Translations under genes and position numbers: made by a program
Notes under the pieces: model-generated
The model's input: only the letters and a program-made list of their open reading frames with translations
The model's database searches: none
What the model was told of the DNA's origin: nothing
Shown here: positions 10,803-23,530 of the stretch, in pieces
How the letters are laid out: the number at the start of each line of letters is the position of its first letter
Position numbering within the stretch: the first letter of the stretch is position 1
NCBI RefSeq assembly: GCF_028583425.1
Contig: NC_072790.1
Location: forward strand, 211,956,897-212,020,896
Direction: 5' to 3'
Origin: Eublepharis macularius
Taxonomy: Eukaryota > Chordata > Lepidosauria > Squamata > Eublepharidae
Length of the DNA stretch: 64,000 bases

Positions 10803-12219
10803 CACCCCAGAACCACCTCCCTGATCTTAAAAAAAAGCCATATGAAACATGTAGTTATTATTTTATTTTTAATAGAAAAGCAGGAGATGTCAATAAAGGA
10901 TCTTCTACAGAACATCTGATTTGGCCAATGGCCATCAAGTGTCCCTGCAAACACACAGGAAGCAGAAGGTGGTGAGTATATTTTTTACCTCTGTTTATTT
11001 CTTCTTCGGGAGCAAATTGTCCAGGCTACTTTAATTCCTATGGATAATTAGAGGCTAAGCAAGAGTAGGGAGAAGAGATCAGCAGCTCTTGCTTCCATGT
11101 GTTTGGCTACAATTTCCCCAGGCAATTTCTCCCTGTCCCTGTGAGTTTCTGAATTCTTACCCCGAGGTCCGGCTTACAGGTTGCTGTTTTTTATGTGGCA
11201 AAGGTTTATCCAAGTTCTTAACCTAGCAACCTATGCATGTCTCAGAATCACAGTGTGATTTGTACAGATACTCTTGGAAGGGGACTGGAGGCTGGAACCT
11301 TCACCCACAAAAAATATCCTTGGAAGAGTACACTAGCATGTCAAGGGCTCTAGTTATCCTCCTTACATGCTAGCTTTCTGTGTTATTTTTTACAGTGGAG
11401 GATTCAAATACATTGTGCGTTGTTTGCACATTAAAAGAGTATACGTCCCCTCTGTAATTCTGTTGTGTGTGAAAACTACCCTAAGGACTCTTCCTGCTGG
11501 AGGAGCTCGTGTGTGTCCTATGAGAACACCCAACAACCACAAGCCCCACGTGGTCCATGCCAGTTCTCAAAATGACTGCTGCTCATTCACATAGGATCAC
11601 AGATGCAACACATGGCCATCGTCTTCTGTTGCTTTTTGAAAGATGTTATTTGGGTGGCAGGATCAAAACATAGATAGAAGAGTCACTATAACCCTTTGGA
11701 TCTCAGGAGCAATGTCCTGTTTTCCAGCATTTATTGCCAATCCAACAGCTGCATTCAACTGGAAGAAAGAAGGCTTTGAATGACACTGGGGCTGTGACCT
11801 TTAGCAGGACCAGTGTGGTGGAACATTCCTAAACAGTGATGCCGTGCCAGTCCCCCTCCCCTGTTGCTCTGTGGATCTTCTTCACCTGAGCTTTCCCTTC
11901 TCATGGCCAGATCTGGCTTAGTTCTACAGTTGCAGGGGTGGGGTGGGAAGCTGCCATCCATGGCAGACTAAATGAAGTTAGTTGGCTCAAGTTTTAAAAC
12001 ACTTTCCCCCCAGCCTGTGATACAATGTCTTTTAATTACTTGGACACTGTGTTGAAAGCTGGGAACTTCACTGCCCCTCAGATTCAAATGAGAAACATAA
12101 GTTACAGTTCTCAGCTTTTAAAAGCAGGTCTTATGAAGAACCTGGTTATGGTCTTTGCTGTGATACTGGTGGTCACTGTATTGTATGGGGAAAAAACAGC
12201 ATGTTTTCCTGATTTTGTA
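10803..12219. other. No recognisable gene or repeat
   Basis: Small ORFs only. The ORF at 12025-12426 runs from unique sequence into the hAT element, so it is not a credible gene. Confidence 0.4.
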
Positions 12220-12227
12220 CTGTTAAA

Positions 12228-12628
12228 CAGGGATTTTTTCCAGCTAGAACGCGGTGGAACGGAGTTCCAGAACCTCTTGAAAATGGTCACATGGCTGGTG
12301 GCTCCGCCCCCTGATCTCCAGACAGAGAGGAGTCTAGATTGCCCTCTGCACCACTCCAGCGGCGTGGAGGGCAATCTAAATTCCCCTCTGTCTGGAGATC
12401 AGGGGGCGGGGCCACCAGCCATGTGACCATTGTCGCCAAGGGCGATTTAAACTTTTTAAAACTCCCCCTTTTTCCAGCTGACCCCAAGTGACATCATTGG
12501 CCCTGGGAGCATGAATACACTTTGCATGCACACATGTGGTACCAGGGGCACCACTTCCCACCAAGAGTTGCCCCCTGTGCTGGCAATCCACTGATTTCGA
12601 CCACCTCTTTTCCCAGAAAAAAGCCCTG
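12228..12628 (+). mobile_element. Non-autonomous hAT element, copy C (longest)
   Basis: CAGGGATTTTTTCCAGCT at the left, AAAAAAGCCCTG at the right, and a perfect 8-bp duplication, ctgttaaa (12220-12227 and 12629-12636). It shares the internal arms of the family (ctgatctccagacagag and its complement) and has about 150 bp of extra sequence (12440-12600) between the right arm and the right end. It is therefore the least deleted copy here. No transposase. Confidence 0.92.
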
Positions 12629-12636
12629 CTGTTAAA

Positions 12637-14955
12637 GATAAGGATTTTTTTTTCTTAGCAGAGCTAAAGAAGTCGATATGCTAGACATGATTCTTTTGTC
12701 TGGTCCTGACTAGATTCTTTGTCCAAATGGAATTTTAAAATGCAGCAGACACATCTCTCTCTCTTGCTTCGGGAAAAGAAACAGTATTTAAATATAACCC
12801 AGTTCTTTCCGAAAGGAAAGTTTTTATTTAAAGCTGGCTAGGGACCCCACCCTCTTATGTATTTTTGTTTATTTGTCAAATCATTTCCAATTTTCCCCTT
12901 ATCAACTGCTTTCACTTGCAAATTAAAAATAACAGAGCATGTAGTTGTTGGAAGAGATGAATAATAATCAAATGGAACACAGAGTTGAGTAAAGATATCA
13001 ACATGCCAGGCTAATGGGACAATTTCACCAGTGGTGTAATTCTGCTACAGGCAAGGAACAAGTTCATAGAATCATTAGGTTTAGCTCATAATGATTCTAG
13101 ACCAATGATTCCCAAGATGTTTGCCACTGGGCCACATCAATGTCTGAAGCACACTTTTCAAATTTACATTGTCATGTTGGATTTATGATTCACTTCTCTG
13201 CACCAATCAGAAAAGCGAAGCTTCCATGTTGCACCAACCACCGATATACAGACAGAGTCATCATCCTGAGACAGATAAGGATGTGTTAGGATTTCAAAAT
13301 GCAGTTTGTGCTAGGGATGACAAACAAATAATGAGAAGGCCTGGCAGCTGGAGTTGCTGGTCTGGTCTACTATTTCCCAATGGGAGACATACCTGGTGGC
13401 TGGAGAGGAAAGAGAGCAGAAGAGAATGGCATTCTGCTGCTTTCTCCAGACCAAGTTGGTCAAGAAGCCCCAGCTACCTCGCAGGTACTCTGGGGAATTC
13501 TCCCATTTCCTGAAATGAAGAAGGAGCCATGTCATGTACCTTTTAGGTCAGCTGGCACTGATGGGGCTAAGAAGAATGCAAGGAAATAATACAGAGTTTT
13601 TTATCTTAGCTGCAATGGGGAGCGGGAAGAGAGATGGAAAATGAGATTAAGGGGCCTTTGGACAACCTGTGCCCAAGGACACATAAGAACCTGAAGATTC
13701 TATCCTATAACTGCATGAATTCAGATTAAAATATCCAACAAACCATCCCATTTAATAAAGAATCTGCTCTAATGAAATATTAGACAAAACAAACTGGGCT
13801 TTATGTCTGCAGTGAAAATATCATGAAAGCAATCTCTTCCCATGGGAAATGTCATAGTTAATGAACATGTGTTTTCCACCAGACATTTTCCAGCCACCTC
13901 AAACGTTGCCTCTAGGTCAATTTTAAAGTTATCTAATTTATACTTGCAATATGAACTTCAGTCACAAACTGACCAACAGAATATCCTTACTACTCAGATT
14001 TAAATTACCTGATTTCTGCAACACTATGAGTCTGGTAAGACAAAAACCACAAGGTCAGAAGAATGTAATGGGTTTCCAAAGAAACTGAAATTGGCTAAGA
14101 TGGTGGATGGATCAACAAATATCCGACTATGAAACAGGAAATGAGCTCCACTTATCTTGAGGCACAAATGTAAGTCTTCTGAGCTGCCAAATGAACCAAT
14201 ATTCAAAGTTTTAGCCTGGGCAATATCTCCTGAGAGAATGTTGTCATGTCCATTGGAGCCAGAATATTCCGGGTGAATTTACGTGGTCTTTTGTTTTGGG
14301 GTGGCCTGTTCAGACATAACATAGGTTTTATCCATTGATCCATCAAGAAAAGATGCTGATGGTCGCAGGTCCTCCCTGCTTCCCCCTTCCCCCAGCAGCC
14401 ACTTTCTCCCCTGGGAAATTTGAAAAAAAAAGAAGGGGGCGATATTGCCATCTCTGTATTTTTACAACAGAGGAAATGTAATGTCTATAACCCTAAACTA
14501 TGATTAAGGATGGGCCACAAATTATGACGTAAAACTAGTTGTAAATTAGTCCACAAAAATGATTTGCATTAATCATGGTTTGGCATCATATCTACATCAA
14601 GCATATTTAGGCTTCTTAATTGTCCAGGCCTGGCAGGGAATTCTTAGCCTCCAATCCCAAACTCTTGCCCTTGAGCAGTTGAGGAGCAGGAGAAAAAATA
14701 GCCTCCATGGTGATGCTTTAGGAATCTCTCCTAGTCTCTGTAGTTTTCACCATGGAGATTAGAGAAAGTTCCTAGAGCATCACCTGGAAGTGGCATCACA
14801 TTCTCCTCAAACCCCACTCTCCTCAGCCACTGCCCCCTAGATCTCCCACATTTGCCTAGGCAGTATTGGGAAACCTAAATATAGTATGACCAAAGCAGTT
14901 GTTCCATCACTTCAGTCCCTTTGCATGCAAAGTAACAACCAGATTTTGCTCATAA
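12637..14955. other. No recognisable gene or repeat
   Basis: Unique-looking sequence. The ORF at 13169-13513 and its overlapping shadows have no recognisable domain. Confidence 0.4.
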
Positions 14956-14956
14956 T

Positions 14957-15130
14957 TAGGCTTGCTAGCTTCAGGTTGAAAATTCCTGGAGATTTAGAGA
15001 GGGAGGTCAGTGGGATGTGATGCCATAGAGTCCACCTTCCAAAGCTGCTATTTTCTACAGGGGAAGTGATCTGAAGTCTGGAGATCAGTTGTAATTCTAC
15101 GAGAGCTTTAGTCCCCGCCTGGAGATTAGC
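14957..15130 (-). repeat. TAGGGTTGCCA-type interspersed repeat
   Basis: Degraded copy of the repeat also at 35945 and 50014: aattcctggagatttagaga, then tctggagatcagttgtaatt, then cgcctggagattagcaaaac. Its ends form a weak inverted repeat (gcttgctagc / ggagattagcaa). Class uncertain, possibly a non-autonomous DNA transposon. Confidence 0.55.
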
Positions 15131-18100
15131 AAAACATACCAGAAGAGATTTCTAAATGCCTTCTGAAAACAGACAAGCTCACCAGTGTTTTCACTATGTT
15201 TAAACCAGGTGTAAGTCAACATCACGGTTAACACTAACCAGTGTGTGCACCCACCAGTAAGGTCAGTATGAGTTTCCATTCCCCTTCCTGACCAGAATGG
15301 ACCAACCCAAGGCCTTAGAATAATAATCATATTCTTACAGAAGACTGTGATTATCTGCATTCTCATCAATTAATTAATTCCTTAATCCATTATATTTAAA
15401 TAAGTTGTCATATCACCAAAACCTCAAAATAAATGCCATTTTGAAATATCAAAGGAAGTGTGATGTAATTTACAGTTTAAGAGACAAAAGCTATCATTAG
15501 TTATTAAAAGGAAAAGCTATTTTGAATGTTTTCTTATTTATTTCTTTTTACTAGAACTAAAATTATTGTTAAATAGTATCTTGAATTTATAGCCCCACTG
15601 ATTAAAATCTGCACTGACCAATTATTGGCCTGCACCACCACTTTAAATCAAAGTTTAGCTGATTAATATACTAATAAAACTTATACAACTTGGAGTCCTG
15701 CCTACATTTAAATCCCGAGGAAACCTCACTCCCTTCAATGTGAATAAAGGCCTTGAGGAGCCAGAGATTACCTCAAATCTGAGCATTGAACACGGGAGCT
15801 AGGCTTTCTCTCAGTCCAAATGTCTATATTTTTAAATATATGGGACATAACAGAGGCAGGCAACGATTCCTTTGGAAAAGGACAAGCCCTATCATGTTTG
15901 GTAGAGGGATACAGTCCCCCTCATCTCCTTTCATTACGAACTTGAATTCCTGGCTAGTTTGCTTATCAAAACATGTTATGCCGTACCTCAGCTTTTCGTG
16001 AGGCCATGGAGCTGCCCATTCCGTTATTTTTCCTGTTCCACAAGGACTTTCAATATCTACTCAGATTTTTAAAAGAAGTATTATTTATACAAATGACATC
16101 CTGATGAAGTACAGTTTCCTCTAGGGCAAGCTTAGCCATTGTGTGCTTCAATATTCTGTTAACAATGTTTATGTATTGTTGAAGCAAAATCACCATATAT
16201 TCCACTGGGCTTCTTTGGCCTTTTCCAACAGTCAAGGCTTCTCTGAAGAACTGTTGTTCCCACCCAGTCCAGAGAACTGACCTTTACCTTAATGGTACCA
16301 ATGAGTGCAGTGGGAGAGATTTCTGCTATTGTGCCTCCCACACCATTCCTTCTTGAGTTCTGCCAGTTACCTTGTTCCTTTCTCTGCTGAAATAAATAGA
16401 CCTTTAATTTTGTTCCACAGTAGACGGCAGAGGTGGGTAACTGGTGAGGATAGGACTGGATCCAGTTTCTGTGAGACCAGGATAAGATGGCCTCTAGTGC
16501 TCTGTCACCATGTTATCCGTGTCCACTCCCTCTGTCCCCCTCACAATCAAATATGCTGTGCACACTCACCACACAAACAAACCCTACCTACTTATCTGGG
16601 GTCGATGCTGGGGTTCCAAAGGTCACTATTCTACAGCATTGATCACCTGTCCAACCAGTAAATGGGCAATCATCGTAAGAGCCACAAGGGCAATCTACTG
16701 CAAGGAACAGATCCCCAGTTCTTTCTAAACCTCCCAGCCCTGAGGGAGTTTAAAGAAGCATGAAACAGCCATGCTCGTTTTTCTTTTCCAAGTTCTTCTC
16801 TGATTAGGAAATGGGAATGTACTCTCTTCCAAGCACCTCTCTGATTAGGAGATGGGATTTTTCTCAGGAGACCTCTGTGGTGTTTCAGGGTTATCTCCCA
16901 CTTGGTAGTGGGAACAGATGGACCCAGTATCTTCAGTTGATGATGGCCCCTCTGCTATGCCATGGACTTCAGGAAGTGTCCAGCGATGCTGACTCCCCCC
17001 CACCCCCCCGCCCGATGCCAGCCCTAGATAGGACTCAGAAAGTCTGGGGCAATGGGTGGAGTAAGGAGCAACCAGTTCTCATGCTGCGGTGGCAAAGTTC
17101 AAGTCTCCAAACTGCAGCCTGTGGACTCTATTATGAAGAGGCAAAAAGTGTGCACTGATTCTTATTGGCTGCACAGCTCTCATGACAAGAGCATTTTAAA
17201 TATACAATGCTATAAGACAATTTACTTATCATTTGAGAATTACTGGGTTTGGGATAGCTTTATAGCATACACAGAATAATTATGGGCCCAAGCTATGGTC
17301 TGAGGACATGGTAATACAGCAGTTGTGCTAAAGCTAAGCAAGTATAGAGCCTGTGTGGGAAAATTCCTGGGAATCTTAACTACAGAGCTCTCCAGGACGG
17401 AAGAAAAATGGGGTAGGAATGTGGTGAAACAAAATTATAGCAAAATGTAGGCTTTCCAAATCAAAGAGTCAGGAAATGGTTAAACTGCCATATGGGAGAA
17501 GCTTCACCCTAACGAAGCCTGTATCATTTTTGCCATATAGAAACGTAACATTGGGCTCTCCCTGAGGAGGAGCAGCTCAGATATTAAGTCTCTATATAAG
17601 CCAGAAACTATTGGCATTCCACTTCTAAAAATGGACATCTTGAAGGTAGGTGTGTACGTTACTCAGCTCATCTGATTGTCCAATGCTTCCAGAGATAATC
17701 AACTAAATTAAAACTGCCTATATTACACACATCACAATGACAAAAATATGCATTAGGAACAAAAATAGCATCACTTGAAACAGCACTCTAAAGAGGCTGA
17801 AAGCCACTTGATATGGAATGTACTCCATTCTCTTTTTTCAGAGTTTCCTGATAGTGACCTTCATTATCCATGAGAGCCAACCCTAGCTAGCAGAAGCAGA
17901 GCTGTGCTGGAGAAGGGGACCATGCCCTACAATTTGCTGCATCTCTGAAATGGCCCCCCTGGGTCAGTGGATCTACAGGAATATGGCGGGAGTGGGGAAC
18001 ATGGCAGGACTAAGGACTGGCTGAAAATCATTCTTCTCCTCTTCCACAGGTGGAATTGCTTTTTGATTGCAGAAAAGGAGAACAGCATCCAAGCCAACAG

Positions 18101-18302
18101 CTTAACACTGACTATCCAGTAAAAGAAACCAAATGTGTAGAAAATGTACTGGAAATAGTTTATAAAACTGAGAAAGCTGCTGTGTTTTATTATGAAACTA
18201 AAACATTGGCATTTAGTGTTTACCACAAAGGATCCTGGATGGATTTGGACCTAATAACCACACAGGGCTAGCCAATAGCCCAGTATTTTTAAATATACAA
18301 GT
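15131..18302. other. No recognisable gene or repeat
   Basis: A 3.2-kb repeat-poor stretch. ORFs such as 16305-16661 and 16811-17158 look random, with no domains and with competing frames. Confidence 0.4.
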
Positions 18303-19050
18303 CTGCATTTTTCCATCTTCGTCAGATCAGGCAACTTGCCCCCTACCTGACGCCCCAGGACCTGGCTACAGTGATCCATGCAACGGTCACCTCCAGGCTA
18401 GATTACTGTAACTCACTCTACGCTGGGCTACCCCTGGGCCTGATCCGGAAACTACAAGTGGTCCAGAATGCGGTGGCACGGGTCCTGACTGGTATACCTT
18501 ACCAGTCACACATCACACCTGTCCTGCGCCAGCTGCACTGGCTTCCGGTTGAATTCCGAATCAGGTTCAAAGTGTTGGTTCTTACCTTTAAAGCCCTGAG
18601 TGGGTTGGGACTGGCATATCTTCGGGACCGCCTCTCCCTGTATGTTCCCCGGAGATCGCTTCGATCAGCGAATAAATATTTACTTGTGGTCCCCGGCCCT
18701 AAGGAAGCCCGCCTTGCTTCAACCAGGGCTAGGGCCTTTTCAGTCCTGGCCCCAGCCTGGTGGAACGCTCTGTCAATGGAAACCCGGGCCCAGCAGGACA
18801 TATTATTGTTCCTCCGGGCCTGTAAGACAGAGCTGTTCCGCCAGGCATTTGGTGATTGAAGGGGGCGGTGCCATGTCGGCCTCCCACCTTTGAGGTGGGG
18901 AAGGTTCTCCCCACCACTGCACCTTGTTAATTTGTTTTATTATTTGTATATTGATTTTAGTTTTTGTTTTTATCGATTTTAACTGTTCACCGCCCAGAGC
19001 CCCTGGGGATGGGCGATATATAAATTGAATGAATAAATAAATAAATAAAT
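18303..19050 (+). mobile_element. L2/CR1-like LINE, reverse transcriptase C-terminus and 3' end
   Basis: A 162-codon open stretch (18371-18859) matches the C-terminal part of L2/CR1-type LINE proteins: RLDYCNSLYAGLP, then LQVVQNAVARVLTG, HITPVLRQLHWLPV, RIRFKVLVLTFKAL, and a W-N-L segment near the end. The open frame extends upstream to about 18310 without a start. The 3' UTR ends ggcgatatataaattgaatg followed by (AATA)n, a typical LINE tail. It is 5'-truncated, but its frame is intact, suggesting a fairly young copy. Only the far end of the polymerase region is present. Confidence 0.88.
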
Positions 19051-19720
19051 ATTATCCAACTAAACTGGAAGACATATATTGTTGGCTAGCTCTAGAATGG
19101 TAGCTGCTTAGAGAAATTTCAAAAGGAATTTCAAGAGATACCACACCTCTTTAAAAGAGTGGTTTGTGCATTCACTCCCTGCAATTGTCTTACAGAAGAT
19201 ACTGGAGTAGCGGCTATTATGTCATCTATGCTATTAGAAATACCCCACAGATGCTAAAAGCAATTAATTATCGTGTATGGATATGACTTCTGCTCTTTAC
19301 TTTTTTTGCTTTTGCAAGTATAGAATGCACTGCTATATCAGGAAGAGGGGCCAAAATAGAACCTATTTCCTATCCCTTGCAAAATAAAAATTAACCACCG
19401 TTCCACCGTAACTTTTCAGTTACATTATCATTACATTATATTTTGGACATGGAATATTGGGGAAGTGTAGGGTCTATGTTTCCTTGTTAAAATAGTTTTG
19501 CTTGTGTCATGTCTGCATACCATTTATCCATGCCATTCATATGTTCTCTGTTTCCTGTATTGCTTTGATCATACTGTATATCTGTGTGCTCTCCTATTAT
19601 GCTCATGTAGTATTGGAGTGATTTTGGAGGGGGTTTGCTGAATACACATATAACAACTCAATCCACAGCTCCACAGGTACCTTTCCCTTCAAAATAGCAC
19701 AGGGCTATGAAGGAACTGCA

Positions 19721-19978
19721 ATGCCTTTTGCTCAGACCCCCCAATCTCAACAACCAGGAGATCTGGGAGATTGGTGGTCTGCTCTGACCTCCCAATGGGA
19801 ACTTATTCAAAAGACTCTTACCAAAGCAAAGGAGGATTACAAAAAGTTTGCTGACAGAAAACACTCTACCCCCTGGAAGCTTCAACCAGGGGACTTTGTA
19901 TACATTTCCACAAAGAACCTCAGAGTAGAGCAACCTAGCAAAAAATGGGGTAGAAATTTTGGGGGCTGTTTCCTGTGA
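19721..19978 (+). pseudogene. Gypsy pol fragment: integrase C-terminal domain
   Basis: An 85-codon open stretch inside the Gypsy remnant. The preceding codons in the same frame continue back to about 19625. Motifs include a Q-x-x-L-T-K-A-K-E-D-Y-K-K-F-A-D helix and a W-K-L-Q-P-G-D-F-V-Y-I-S-T-K-N-L strand pair. The frame breaks near 19965. The continuation towards the chromodomain lies in another frame and carries at least one stop. It is a decayed remnant. Confidence 0.85.
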
Positions 19979-20342
19979 AAAGACTTATCAATGAGGTGAC
20001 AGTAGAAGTGGAATTACCAAAGAATTTACGCCAAACCCACCCAGTCTTTCACTTCAGTCTTCTAAAGGCTCCCCCTCCAAGCGGCATCCTGAACGGGGAG
20101 CCCCTCATCCCATCCTAGTGGATGGCCAAGTTCATCATGAAATAGAAAGCATTCTAGACTCTAAGCTCAAGCACAATCAGGTGTACTGCCTGGTAAGGTG
20201 GAAATATTTTGACCCCACTTATCAGGAATAGATTAAACACTCTGACATGAATGCTCCTAGACTCATCAAGAAATTTCATGAACTGTATCCTGACAAACCT
20301 GGACACTTGTGAACTGGAGGAGGAGCTTAAGGGGGGCAGTAA

Positions 20343-20872
20343 TGTCATGTCTGCATACCATTTATCCATGCCATTCATATGTTCTCTGTTTCCTGTATTG
20401 CTTTGATCATACTGTGTATCTATGCGCTCTCCTATTATGCTCATGTACTGTGACCATTATATTCATGCCATCTCAAGCTTGCCTAAAAATGAAAGCAATA
20501 ATGTTTGAGACTGTTTTCTGAAGCCTGCTTCCTGACCTTGTACTAAAGTGTAACTCTTCGCAAGAGACAGAGGGAGTCGAATTCCTTGTAATCTTCTGAC
20601 TTTCTTTGGCTAGACAAAGCTATTGTATTTCTCCTGAGAATTGGGACTTTCGCGCCTTTTTGCTAACTGCCCCAGGGGAGGGGGGAATCCTAATCCTTAT
20701 ATCAAAGTGCCTTAGCTTGTATTCTCATTCCTGCCAATTCCTATGCATCTTTGAAGGACCTGTGAACTTAATGGATCTCGATAATAAAACCTTTTCAACC
20801 AAGACCCTGGAGTACTTGCTGTGAGGGGGGTGGGGATCTATCTGTCATGGACTGCCAATCCCAGGACTGACA
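20343..20872 (+). repeat. Gypsy 3' LTR (about 530 bp)
   Basis: Begins TGTCATGTCTGC directly after the purine tract and ends GGACTGACA, so TGTCA...TGACA inverted ends frame it. A polyadenylation signal, AATAAAA, lies at about 20782. The first 105 bp recur at 19505 as the remnant 5' LTR with very few differences, so the insertion is not very old. Confidence 0.82.
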
Positions 20873-21252
20873 GTTTGCTTGCTCGCTTGCTGCTGCTGCT
20901 GTGGTTTTTGCTGAGTGTGGGATGGGTCTGTATATCCTTGATTGAGAACAGTTAGTTTTTTCATGGTAGTGTGTGTGGGGTGGGGCTGTTTCAGCCACTC
21001 CTAAGCTCCTCTTTCAATTTCCAATACATTTTTAAATGGTGATGTGGTAGTATCTATTGAAGAAAAGGACAATTCCTAAAATGGCAGCCCGAGTGCTCTT
21101 TCTCTGAAGCAATGAGAAAGCCCACCTGCCTGAACAAGACTGCATGGGGGGTGGGGGGGTGCAGATCAGAGGCCTTTTTAAAATTTCCTTTTGCCCTGTG
21201 TGCAGCTCAGAGAGAACATTTGCAAGGAACGTGCACTCTGTACATGTTCATG

Positions 21253-21619
21253 CAGGGTCGGCGCGCCCATTGAGGCCAGGTAGGCAGTGGCCTCAGGGTG
21301 CGGGGTGCCGGAGGGAGTGCCAGAGGAGGCGCGGGGGGCGGGAGCGTGTGCCATGGAGCTGCAGCCTCCTAGCCCTCCTGCCCTGTGCCGCCGCCACTGC
21401 CAGCACATGCCCCCGGCCGGGCGCAGCAGCCGCGGACAGGCGTCTGCGGCAGTGCAGGGCAACCGAGCAGGAGAGCTCGGAGGCCACCTGCGCACCATCC
21501 CAGCCACCCGCCGCAGCGATTGGGCTGGCGGCGCATACGCACCCATGATGACATCACATGTGCCATCATCACGCAGGCTGGTGCGTGTGCAGGTGCCGAA
21601 AACCCTGGTGCCGCTGCTG
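21253..21619 (+). mobile_element. GC-rich non-autonomous hAT-like element, copy 2
   Basis: Left end CAGGGTCGGCGCGCCCATTG matches the element at 7826. Shared internal parts include GGGAGCGTGYGCCATGGAGCTG and a GATGACATCACAT box. The right terminus is unclear: the sequence runs out near 21619, just before tgtcatg, which resembles the left flank tgttcatg (21245-21252). It is very CpG-rich and produces long spurious ORFs on both strands. Confidence 0.65.
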
Positions 21620-22058
21620 TGTCATGCTCTTCATTTTGCTGTTACCTAAAATGGTGTGGTACAGTTTTAAAGGGGCAACCAACTAGCTAATGCTTAGAAA
21701 TGAAATTGAAGACACCTACAGCAAATGTATCGCTGTAGGATTTGGAGACTCTTTTGGTAGATAGATATTTTGTGTCTTCTTCAAGTCTGTGATTTCCTAT
21801 GTTTGCTGAAGTGGATGCTGAACCAGTTCCTTTTAAAAGTTAATTAATGGCCTAAGCAAGCCTATTAAGCATTCTTTTTAAAATGTCTATACTCTAAAGA
21901 GTTGGTCAAGTAGATGTGTATTGACAATTGTTCACCCCCTAGGCAGCATCTGCTAACATGAACTGGTTTCAAGCATATAATAGTATTATTGCACTTTATC
22001 TTACTTTGCCTGGTGGTCGCTTGGCTTAAAAGCTATAAAATACTTTGGCAAATTTGAA

Positions 22059-22241
22059 ATGCTATTACAGGCCAAAATATTCAGACAAGGAAAATGTCTG
22101 CATCAGCTACTACCAGAATTAGCTAAACTTATCAGAATAGGTCTTACCATACCTGTTTCCTCCTGTACCTCAGAAAGGTCATTCTCATGCCTTCGTAGAA
22201 TAAAGACCTTTCTACGGTCAAGCATGATCTTAATGTTATAG
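22059..22241 (+). pseudogene. hAT transposase C-terminal dimerisation segment, remnant
   Basis: A 60-codon open stretch with the pattern ELAKLIRIGLTIPVSSCTSE followed by RSFSCLRRIKTFLRSSM. This is the conserved C-terminal dimerisation motif of hAT transposases and related domesticated zinc-finger proteins. The catalytic core and zinc finger are not visible upstream, where 21700-22058 is AT-rich and non-coding, and the frame ends just after the motif. It is most likely a broken autonomous hAT copy. Whether it served the short hAT families here is unknown. Confidence 0.75.
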
Positions 22242-22242
22242 C

Positions 22243-23230
22243 TAATGAGTTCATGCAGAGAACATCAGTTAGAATAAACACATTCAGTGTAATTTAAAAT
22301 CCTAGGTGGCATAACTGTGAGTTTTCTTTGGGGCCATGGCTATGGGCACTGTTCTGAGTTGCCTCAAAATGTGCTTCTACTCACTTATAGGACATGAGTT
22401 TGAAGTGAGCAGAAGAAAATTGCTACTAGTCTGAACTCTATACATTGTTCAGAAATTGAGTACACAGCAACTGTTTCATATTCTGCCGTGGCTCAAAACT
22501 TCATGTGTTTACCAAATTAAGGCATCTGTAGTGCCATAATTTAGTAAATTTCAGTACTAAGTCACCCTTATGAATAAGGCGCAAACAAGACTCCCGTAAA
22601 TGAACATCCAGAAAAACTTTTTAAATGTTCCCCTTTCTTAGTGTCAAATTTGTGACCATTAGTTTGCCCTACACACAAGATACGTATATTTGTAGATCTT
22701 TAAGTGACTATCCTAAAACTGAATTTCAAAAACTGGACACAGTAGGAGAGATGCCACTATAACCACTGGCCAACTCCCACCTTTTCCTAGGTTTGACCAA
22801 GCCCAGGAACATTGTTAGGGTGGTGTCTAGGGCTGCCCTGGCCCCTAAATTTGTAGGGAGCCCCTCCCTACATCCTCCATGGCCCTGCCTCCATAGATAG
22901 TAGAGGCCCCTCCCTATGATGTCACTGGGCCCCAATTCGGACCTAGCCTCTGGCCTAGCCCCCCTGCTCCAGGAAATTGGAAAGTCTACACCCTTGCAGG
23001 GAAAAACAAAGTATCCCCTAGAAATCCTTGTAGGTTCCCCACCATTCAACTGGGCCCGGCTTAGCCAGCCCCACGCAACTTTGGAGGGGGGAAGGGGGAA
23101 AGGTAAAGGACAAGAGAGCAGACAAAAATGGATGGGAAGGAGAGAAGGAAGCATGAAAAGGGAGAGAGGCTATGAGGGGCAGGTAAGGGAAAGAGGACAT
23201 GGTGAGGGAGGGGAAAATGAGATCCCCTTC
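22243..23230. other. No recognisable gene; GC-richer stretch at its end
   Basis: 22243-22720 is unique AT-rich sequence. 22740-23220 is purine/pyrimidine-biased with long overlapping ORFs on both strands but no domain. Confidence 0.35.
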
Positions 23231-23234
23231 CACA

Positions 23235-23524
23235 TAGGGCTACCAGGTCCCCTGGTGGGGGTGGAGAAACCCATGTTCCCAGCCTCTGCCCCCTGCCACC
23301 ACTCAACTGGCTGGCAGGGGGGAAAGGCCCAGGGAACAGGCCCTGGAGGCAAACCACCTCCTGGGCAGCACACAGCAGATGTACTCCCATCAGCATCATC
23401 GCACCCAGCAGTGGGCATGCTCCTGCACTTCATAGGGAACGTCATCATGCCCGCTGGGAGCATCTTCCTCATAAGTGCCAGGTTCCCCCTCCCACTAGGA
23501 GGGTAAGGGGACCTGGCAACTCTA
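23235..23524 (+). mobile_element. DNA-transposon-like element with TAGGGYTRCCAGGTCCC ends
   Basis: Left end tagggctaccaggtcccc; right end ggggacctggcaactcta, inverted complements over about 17 bp with few mismatches. A short direct repeat, tccaca, lies at 23229-23234 and 23525-23530. The interior is GC-rich without a supported ORF. A possible relative starts with tagggttgccag at 43991. Confidence 0.65.
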
Positions 23525-23530
23525 TCCACA

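Larger units (their letters stand above)
19505..20872 (+). mobile_element. Ty3/Gypsy chromovirus remnant with internal deletion
   Basis: An LTR retrotransposon reduced to about 1.37 kb. 19505-19609 repeats the first 105 bp of the 3' LTR. The sequence then jumps straight into the integrase end of pol (about 19625, motif AEYTYNNSIHSSTG). The integrase C-terminal domain follows (GDFVYISTKNL), then a chromodomain (EIESILDSK ... LVRWKYFDP) with a stop in place of a conserved Trp. A purine tract, aaggggggcag, precedes the 3' LTR. The flanks gcttg and gtttg match at 4 of 5. gag, protease, RT, RNase H and the primer-binding site are gone. It cannot move by itself. Confidence 0.88.

Noticed and set aside
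12025..12426. 133-codon ORF beginning in unique sequence
   Set aside because: Its second half is the hAT element at 12228, so the reading frame is accidental.
21287..21649. 120-codon ORF rich in Ala, Gly and Arg
   Set aside because: It lies in the GC-rich hAT-like element, with competing ORFs on both strands.
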